This document shows positions 59,501 through 64,000 of a DNA stretch of 64,000 nucleotides, in pieces (position 1 is the first letter of the stretch; each line of letters begins with the position of its first letter). Source of the DNA: Axinella damicornis (Eukaryota; Porifera; Demospongiae; Axinellida; Axinellidae). A model generated the notes under the pieces. The model was given only the letters and a program-made list of their open reading frames with translations. It did no database searches and was not told the DNA's origin. The translations under genes were made by a program, and so were the position numbers. Location: the NCBI GenBank assembly GCA_963931865.1, contig OZ007517.1, forward strand, positions 8,938,038-9,002,037. Reading direction: 5' to 3'.

Positions 59501-62500
59501 CACAACCTCTTTCGATGCGCTTCAGTAGGTTTGCCAGCTTCTTCGTCGTCCGAAACTACCGCAACACCCACGTCCCCTGGTGGCACACCCTCTACTTCTG
59601 CCACAACATTCTCTAGCTCAGCCACAGCAGTGCCTCTAGGAATGGTCACTTCTTCGTCTCTAGGGTTTAATAACCGAAGTGGAATGCTACATGCTTCTGG
59701 CAGCACAAGAGCTCGTGCAACCATCACTGCATTGCGTCCCTGAGGTTTCCCCTGCACTACAAACGTCTTACTAGTGGCTGCTGCTGGGACACTCCCCATG
59801 ACTTCCATTTCACTGAATGGGGGTACCTTGACCGACTCTTGCAATATGACACTCAGGGTGGGGAATACTGATGAAGGCTGCCCTTTGGAGATGGGGAGTT
59901 TTAGTCCACAGCTTTTCACATGCAACACATCACTGGCTTTGCCCATCTCGATGGTGCACTCCTGGTTGCGGAGGAAGTCTCGCCCAATGATCATGTCTAT
60001 GGTTGGAATCTCAGCTACCATCACTTCAACAGGGAACGTCTCAGCAGCAAGTTGCAACTGGACACATGCACTCCCATACAATTGCAGTGGCTTCCCTTGC
60101 ACACTTACCAGCTTCCTCCCTGCCGCATCCCCTAACTCAGACCCACTCCCCTTTGCTTTGTCCCACAAGTCTTTGCTCAAAACTGATGTGGCAGCCCCCG
60201 TGTCGATCAAAATACTTGTAGGTACACCATTAACTAGGCCTTCCAGCACACAATCTTTTCCAGAGGTTACTGATGAAGTAGGAATTATTGTACTCACATG
60301 AGCCTGATGTTCTCCCTCCAGTGCTTGGCTCATGGCACAGGAGGCTCCCCGTTTCCCTGCTGCTGACGAGGCTTCTTCGGGGTCGGACAGTTTCGGGCAA
60401 GGTGGCCTTCACCTCCACAATTCCAGCAGTTCCCAGGATTCGATCGCGACGATCTTCCTCTCCACCGACCACGGCTGGGGGCCCTGTTGCCCTCCGATGC
60501 TGGAAGCTGTCGTGCGCTCTTCAATTCGGTTTCAATTCGGTCCATGCGCTCCATAATCAGCTTCATTGCGTTGTTGTGGGCCCTTGAATTCACTGTGGCA
60601 ACTGCCTCAGTGCTCTCACTCCCCATGCTCACAGGTGAGACTTCTGCTGACACAGATGGCTTCAGGAATGATTCCATCTCCAGGGTAGATCGCACTGCAT
60701 CGTCCACAGTGTTTGGCTTCGTCTGCTTGACACTGAAGGCCACCTGGGGGTTGTCCAATTGTGATAAGTACTGATTTAGGGCAAAGCGTTCCCTGGCTTC
60801 CTCTGGCAAATCCGGATATGCCCTGTCAGCCAACAGCCTCAGGTCATCTCCAAATGCTGCCCATCCCTCACCCGGTTTCTTCTTGCGAGTCACCAGCTGG
60901 GTCCTGTACAGTTCCTTCTTACTGTCTGGTTCAAATCGACTCTTCATAGCTGCGATGGCGAGGTCAAAGTCTGCCCTGGTTGCTTCAGGTAAACGTCGGA
61001 AGGCAGTCCCAGCCCTTCCCGTTAGGCGTACACGCAGCCATTTGAGCTTGTTGGCTGCATTCCAGCCACACACCTGCGCAACACTATCAAAGTGATCAAT
61101 CCACTCGTCCCAACTCTGCTCTCCCGTGTAGAGTTCTGGAATGACTGGTGGTTTAGCGGCCATTTTGCTGCTCGACTCGCGTTACTCTCTCGTTAGCTGC
61201 GATCCTGCCGACTACGCCAAATGTAGCAAGGTTCCAGGATTCAAAAGCACATGGCCAAAATCATACGAGGAGTTCAGAGTACACCAAATGACAAAGTACA
61301 AGGTTCACAGTTCACACCACATACGTACTACTACATCACTGCTACATGGTACACTGCTACACTACTTCATCCAAAATTTATGTGAGAAGAACTTCCTCAG
61401 TGTGGGCATAAATTAAACCTAGGCATTTCCAGCTCTGCTTCTTAGCTGCATACCTGACCTTTGAACCAAGCAAGGAAAAGCGTTCGAATAACCACCAGTA
61501 CCAGCTCCATGCCAAGTTGCTGCGACCGTAGTGGACCGATGGAGGCATCAGTTACGGCTGTACAGTTGTAGGTAACTGCAATATCTTACCAAGTGCTCGG
61601 TACGCCTGAGTGTATTCAAAGGAAGTTCGTGCCTTACCACCACTTCACGCTCAGCCGGCATCTACGCTGTGTTGTGGTTGTAACTGAAAGAGTAGTTGAG
61701 TTGTTTTGCATTGCTTTTAGTCAACGGCTACCTTGCACATGGGCATGTGACCAAGATTACTGAAACTGGGTCCACATACATCAAGATCGAGTCCACCTTA
61801 TGGTTTGGTGACGTAGTTCGTTGCATGGTTCAAAGGTCAAATTAGCAGTCAAGGTAGCAGAGTTGCAGATGACCTGGTGGGTAGTGTTGATGGTGGCAAA
61901 TCTAGCCACAGTCATTATAATTTTTTTTCAATGCAGTGTCTCCTGAGGGTAGTGTCTCTGTATCTCCATTGAACATGGTATTCAGCAGAGGAGACAACGT
62001 GACATTCAACTGTTCAGCTCAGGGTGGGCCTGGCAACACCTACCAGTGGCAACAGAATGGAATAGACCTGGATAACGAAACTATGGAAATACTGACTGTA
62101 TCTCAGATTAGTGCAACTGACGGTGGTGAATACACTTGTGTTGTCAGCAATGCAGCTGGTAATGAGAGTGCGAGTACTCTGCTGAATGTGTCTCCGGAGA
62201 TAGTTTTAGATCCAACGGACGTGAGAACCAGTAATGGAACTGTGCGTATGTTTGTGTGTGAAGTAGAAGCCTTCCCTGAGCCTCAGTATCAGTGGATGAG
62301 TGCCAGCGGAACCTTCAGTGAGAATGTTGCTGGAATTAATAGCAGCCTGCTAGTGTTTAATCCGGTCATGTTTGGAGATGAGGGGGATTACTACTGCATG
62401 GCTACCTCCAACGGACTTACAGTGACTTCTGGCAGTGCTACCCTCACAGGTTTGTAGATCACTGTTGTTCCCAAACGTAATGAGTGCAAGCCTATCCATC

Positions 62501-64000
62501 TAATTGCATTTTTCAACACAGTGTCTCCTGAGGGAAGCATCTCTGTATCTCCATTGAACATGGTCTTCAACAGAGGAGGCAATGTGACATTCAACTGTTC
62601 GGCTCAGGGTGGGCCTGGCAACACCTACCAGTGGCAACGGAGCGGAACTTACCTGGATAACGAAACTATGCAAACTCTAGCTATCACTCAGATTAGTGCA
62701 GCAGACGGTGGTGAATACACTTGTGTTGTCAGCAATGCAGCTGGTAATGACAGTGCCAGAACTCTACTGAATGTGTTTCCGGAGATAGTTTTAGATCCAA
62801 CGGACGTGAGTGCCAGTAATGGAACTATGCGTATGTTAATGTGTGCAGCAGAAGCCTTCCCTGAGCCTCAGTATCAGTGGATGCGTGTAAGCGGAACCTT
62901 CGGTGACAATATTGCTGGAGTTGATAGCAGCATGCTAGTGTTTAATCCAGTGATGTTTGGAGATGAGGGGGATTACTACTGCAGGGCTACCTCCAACGGG
63001 CTTACAGCGACTTCCGACAATGCTACCCTCACAGGTTTGTAGATCAATGTTGTTCCCAAAAGTAACAGCTGCAAGGCTATCCATATAGATATTTTCCAAT
63101 GCAGTGTCTCCTGAGGGCAGTGTAGCAGTGTCACCCACGATGGAGGTTTCTAGCATCAGAGGAAGTGTCACCTTCAGCTGCTCAGCGCAAGGTGGTCCTG
63201 ACAATGGATACCAGTGGCAGTACGATGGAGTGGTTCTGATGGATGAAACCAATACTACTCTGACCATTGATGATATTCGTGCTGTGAATGGAGGGAACTA
63301 TACCTGTGTAGTGAGCAATGCAGCAGACAGTGACAGTGCTACTGCTACACTGTATGTTGCACCTGCAATAGTCACTCAGCCAACTGACATTCTCACTAGA
63401 AACGGGACTGTAGTGAACTTTACCTGTGAGGCTGAAAGTTTCCCAGCCCCGACCTACCAGTGGGAGAGATACAACGAGACAATGGCTGCATTCATCACCG
63501 TGGGTAGTGATCCAGTGCTTGAGTTTTCACCAGCTGTGTTCGGAGAAGAAGGGAGTTACTACTGCAGGGCTACCTCCAACAGAGTTGCAGTGACCTCTGA
63601 TAATGCTACTCTCACAGGTTTGTAGATCACTATTTTCCATCAAATAATGAGTGCAAGCCTATCCGTATATTTTTTCAACACAGTGTCTCCTGAGGGTAGT
63701 GTCTCTGTATCTCCCTTGAACATGGTCTTCAACGGAGGAGACCATGTGACATTCAACTGTTCGGCTCAGGGTGGGCCTGGCAACACCTACCAGTGGCAAC
63801 AGAATGGAATAGACCTGGATAACGAAACTATGCAAACACTGACTGTATCTCAGATTAGTGCAACTGACGGTGGTGAATACACTTGTGTTGTCAGCAATGC
63901 AGCTGGTAATGACAGTGCCAGTACTCTACTGAATGTGTCTCCGGAGATAGTTTCAGATCCAACGGACGTGAGAGCCAATAATGGAACTGTGCGTATGTTT
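52962..64000 (+). CDS. Gene C: partial paralogue of gene B, Ig exons only
   Basis: Five phase 1-1 exons are visible: 52962-53492, 61937-62449, 62522-63034, 63105-63617 and 63684 to beyond the edge. Each encodes two Ig domains, or the start of them. They match the order of the gene B N-terminal Ig exons but run on the opposite strand, so the two are an inverted pair. No leader exon, FN3, membrane span or phosphatase lies in the window. The first and second exons are 8.4 kb apart because of repeat and retrotransposon insertions. The gene could be functional with an exon hidden in the gap, or a 5'-truncated copy. Confidence 0.7.
53528..53563. repeat. G homopolymer
   Basis: About 36 consecutive G lie just after the first gene C exon. 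Confidence 0.95.
55962..55988 (+). repeat. Short interstitial telomere-like repeat
   Basis: GTTAGGGTTAGGATTAGGGT then TAGGG: about four TTAGGG units with one variant. TTAGGG is the common animal telomere unit. It is too short to indicate a chromosome end. Confidence 0.75.
56321..56460 (-). repeat. 3' LTR of the Ty3/gypsy element
   Basis: 140 bp, TGTAGCA...TGCTACA, identical to the other LTR. It is very short for this superfamily. Confidence 0.95.
56461..56477 (-). promoter_or_regulatory. Polypurine tract
   Basis: On the minus strand TGTGGAGGGGGGAGT lies directly before the 3' LTR, with two bases between. This is the expected primer site for plus-strand DNA synthesis. Confidence 0.8.
56494..60333 (-). 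CDS. pol: Ty3/gypsy Pol polyprotein (PR-RT-RH-IN)
   Basis: The 1279-residue frame is intact. An aspartic protease active site ILIDTGAATS lies at about residues 41-50. The reverse transcriptase contains FCVDYRRVN and the catalytic YLDD at about 483-486. RNase H follows with LDTDASDTGIGAVL near 630 and an HRPGKRHGNADSLSR motif. The integrase zinc finger H..H..C..C (GHLGVEK...CPSCATRK) is near 870-910. The DDE core starts at VDILGPL and includes HSDQGKQFES. A GPF-type C-terminal module (WTGPFQVL) follows. No chromodomain is evident. The start ATG overlaps the gag stop (ATGA), in the -1 frame relative to gag. Confidence 0.95.
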   Translation of the reverse strand: MSQALEGEHQAHVSTIIPTSSVTSGKDCVLEGLVNGVPTSILIDTGAATSVLSKDLWDKAKGSGSELGDAAGRKLVSVQGKPLQLYGSACVQLQLAAETFPVEVMVAEIPTIDMIIGRDFLRNQECTIEMGKASDVLHVKSCGLKLPISKGQPSSVFPTLSVILQESVKVPPFSEMEVMGSVPAAATSKTFVVQGKPQGRNAVMVARALVLPEACSIPLRLLNPRDEEVTIPRGTAVAELENVVAEVEGVPPGDVGVAVVSDDEEAGKPTEAHRKRLWELVEQSEQCLSQGEKEQLFALLLEYHDIFATGPHDLGQTGRIQHTINTGTAQPIRQQVRRVPQFRRQEAKKLLDDMLGRGVIRPSDSPWASPVVLVPKKDGSLRFCVDYRRVNSVTRRDAYPLPRVDDTLDTLAGSKLFSTLDMLSGYWQVEVDPKDREKTAFCTPEGLFEFRVMPFGLCNAPATFQRLMDAVLAGLQWSSCLVYLDDLVIPGKTFLEHLAHLRNVFQRLREAGLKLKPSKCNLCLKKVEFLGHVVSAEGVRTDPGKTEKVATWPVPMSKRDVQQFLGLANYYRRFVKDFATVAKPLHHLTEKTAKFEWTEKAQNAFEELRRRLVTAPVLAFPDYSKPFTLDTDASDTGIGAVLSQSREDGSECVVAYASRVLTRPERQYCVTRKELLAVVTFVQHFRCYLLGREFQLRTDHGSLTWLANFKEPEGQLARWLERLQEFHFCIVHRPGKRHGNADSLSRRPCSQCGRDSHEETSTATIPVPAHSPIAVLVERSPQDLRKLQLEDGPISLLLQAVEKGEKPDADDVRQEGPEAQRLLQLWERLLADGGLLKRKYEDSGGNRSWQQLVVPHTLREEIMRELHSGALEGHLGVEKTVSKIKERFYWPGMHQEVDQWIRTCPSCATRKSAPQRNRGPLQTIKAGYPLQVVAVDILGPLMESVAGNSYILVAGDYFTKWMEAYAIPNQEAVTVARKLVDQMFCRFSPPEQLHSDQGKQFESAVLHEVCNILGMKKTRTSPYHPQCDGLVERYNRTLLDMLATTTQTHPFDWEDRLPKVCMAYNTSVHASTGYTPFFLMFGRQARMPIDLMYGMGNEKEKEVPTTQYAAATRKALEEAYRHVREKLAASHVRRKAYYDKRVHGRPFAVGDLVWLHSVVVPQGKSKKLHHPWTGPFQVLTKLSDSDYRVKKLTGNKRVLVVHFNRLKLCTPGTRFDVEVPDSVDGEDPPLSQDATPYYFGADMEPLEYDDVDEPDGPTEPRYPRRDRAQPEWYGSYIEH
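60330..61163 (-). CDS. gag: Ty3/gypsy Gag protein
   Basis: The 277-residue frame starts MAAKPPVIPELYTGEQSWDE, a capsid-like helical domain (WLRVRLTGRAGTAFRRLPEA), and ends with a zinc knuckle CWNCGGEGHLARNC (C-x2-C-x4-H-x4-C) in a basic, Arg-rich tail (RGRWRGRSSRSN). It would package the element RNA. Its stop TGA overlaps the pol ATG. Confidence 0.93.
   Translation of the reverse strand: MAAKPPVIPELYTGEQSWDEWIDHFDSVAQVCGWNAANKLKWLRVRLTGRAGTAFRRLPEATRADFDLAIAAMKSRFEPDSKKELYRTQLVTRKKKPGEGWAAFGDDLRLLADRAYPDLPEEARERFALNQYLSQLDNPQVAFSVKQTKPNTVDDAVRSTLEMESFLKPSVSAEVSPVSMGSESTEAVATVNSRAHNNAMKLIMERMDRIETELKSARQLPASEGNRAPSRGRWRGRSSRSNPGNCWNCGGEGHLARNCPTPKKPRQQQGNGEPPVP
61201..61221 (-). promoter_or_regulatory. 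Primer-binding site
   Basis: On the minus strand, TTTGGCGTAGTCGGCAGG directly follows the 5' LTR. TGG near the junction matches the CCA end of a tRNA. I cannot name the tRNA from memory. Confidence 0.65.
61222..61361 (-). repeat. 5' LTR of the Ty3/gypsy element
   Basis: 140 bp, identical to 56321-56460. Confidence 0.95.
61366..61936. other. Gene C intron, inverted copy of gene B 35.55-36.14 kb
   Basis: Shared runs include AGAACTTCCTCAGTGTGGGC and GACCAAGATTACTGAAACTG in inverted orientation. The sequence leads directly into the acceptor of the next Ig exon. No further exon is present. Confidence 0.8.
61937..62449 (+). CDS. Gene C two-Ig exon 2
   Basis: The 513-bp, phase 1-1 exon encodes VTFNCSAQGG, YQWQQNGI and [10 protein letters not shown], then RMFVCEVEAF, YQWMSASG and [14 protein letters not shown]. 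It is the direct paralogue of gene B 35032-35544. Confidence 0.88.
62522..63034 (+). CDS. Gene C two-Ig exon 3
   Basis: The 513-bp, phase 1-1 exon is a tandem copy of the previous one after a 72-bp intron. It encodes VTFNCSAQGG, YQWQRSGTYL and [10 protein letters not shown], then RMLMCAAEAF, YQWMRVSG and DEGDYYCRATSNGL. Confidence 0.88.
63105..63617 (+). CDS. Gene C two-Ig exon 4, mosaic
   Basis: The 513-bp, phase 1-1 exon begins as the gene B array subtype ([36 protein letters not shown]). After FGEEGSYYC it switches to the other subtype (RATSNRVAVTSDNATLTGL). The 70-bp intron before it also resembles the second subtype. Confidence 0.88.
63684..64000 (+). CDS. Gene C two-Ig exon 5, cut by the window edge
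   Basis: The exon starts after CAACACAG and encodes [20 protein letters not shown], then YQWQQNGIDL and [10 protein letters not shown], and remains open to the last base. It belongs to the same subtype as exons 2 and 3. Confidence 0.88.

Larger units (their letters stand above)
56321..61361 (-). mobile_element. Full-length Ty3/gypsy LTR retrotransposon, 5041 bp
   Basis: Two 140-bp LTRs (56321-56460 and 61222-61361) match at every base. Each begins TGTAGCA and ends TGCTACA. A 4-bp target duplication CTAC flanks the element (56317-56320 and 61362-61365). Inside, on the minus strand, are intact gag and pol genes in the order protease, reverse transcriptase, RNase H, integrase, which defines Ty3/gypsy. 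Identical LTRs and undamaged frames mean a recent insertion, possibly still competent. It lies in the intron between the first and second visible Ig exons of gene C and is absent from the matching gene B position (about 36.14 kb). Confidence 0.95.

Noticed and set aside
59774..60301. Plus-strand frame of 175 codons within the retrotransposon
   Set aside because: It is antisense to the intact pol gene and has no independent features.
61201..61221. Naming the primer tRNA of the retrotransposon
   Set aside because: The site looks like a primer-binding site, but I cannot match it to a specific tRNA without a search.

Overview
The window is animal nuclear DNA. Genes are split into many short exons with GT-AG introns, several only 72 bp long. 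It encodes a receptor-type tyrosine phosphatase with immunoglobulin (Ig) and fibronectin type III (FN3) domains and a USP24-like deubiquitinase. It also carries a Ty3/gypsy retrotransposon, a Mutator-like DNA transposon and many hairpin elements. The domain mixture fits an invertebrate, possibly a sponge or another early-branching animal, but the sequence alone does not fix the species.

Layout. (1) 0.86-12.1 kb, minus strand, 'gene A': a signal-peptide exon at 12.09 kb, two Ig-like exons from a 1.3 kb tandem duplication, then four FN3 exons, running off the left edge. (2) 12.594-17.438 kb: a full-length Mutator-like element with inverted repeats, a perfect 9-bp target duplication and a three-exon transposase gene. 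(3) 18.05-40.74 kb, minus strand, 'gene B': a LAR-like receptor tyrosine phosphatase. I could assemble 43 exons that keep one open frame of 3718 codons: signal peptide, 14 Ig domains, about 17 FN3 domains, one membrane span, and two phosphatase domains. Eight FN3 exons form a 378-bp tandem array and four two-Ig exons form a 591-bp array. (4) 41.03-51.50 kb, minus strand: scattered exons of the part of a USP24-like deubiquitinase that follows its catalytic domain; its stop codon lies about 290 bp upstream of the gene B leader exon. (5) A 200-N gap at 51.98 kb. (6) 52.18-64.0 kb, plus strand, 'gene C': an inverted partial copy of the gene B Ig region, interrupted by repeats and by a 5.04 kb Ty3/gypsy element with identical LTRs, and running off the right edge.

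Genes A, B and C belong to one family. A and B share a signal-peptide exon, all extracellular exons are phase 1-1, and both have a CRE-like site about 80-100 bp upstream of the ATG. In gene B the extracellular Ig/FN3 array would bind a ligand and signal through the cytoplasmic phosphatase domains. Repeated exon duplication, sequence homogenisation and mosaic exons make the cluster a candidate for a diversifying recognition locus; that is inference.

A second theme is a family of hairpin elements with TAGCCTCGTTCCCAGG-type ends. Some copies are only 36-57 bp long and still have clean 9-bp target duplications, and the 573-bp copy has a matching empty site in the inverted paralogue.
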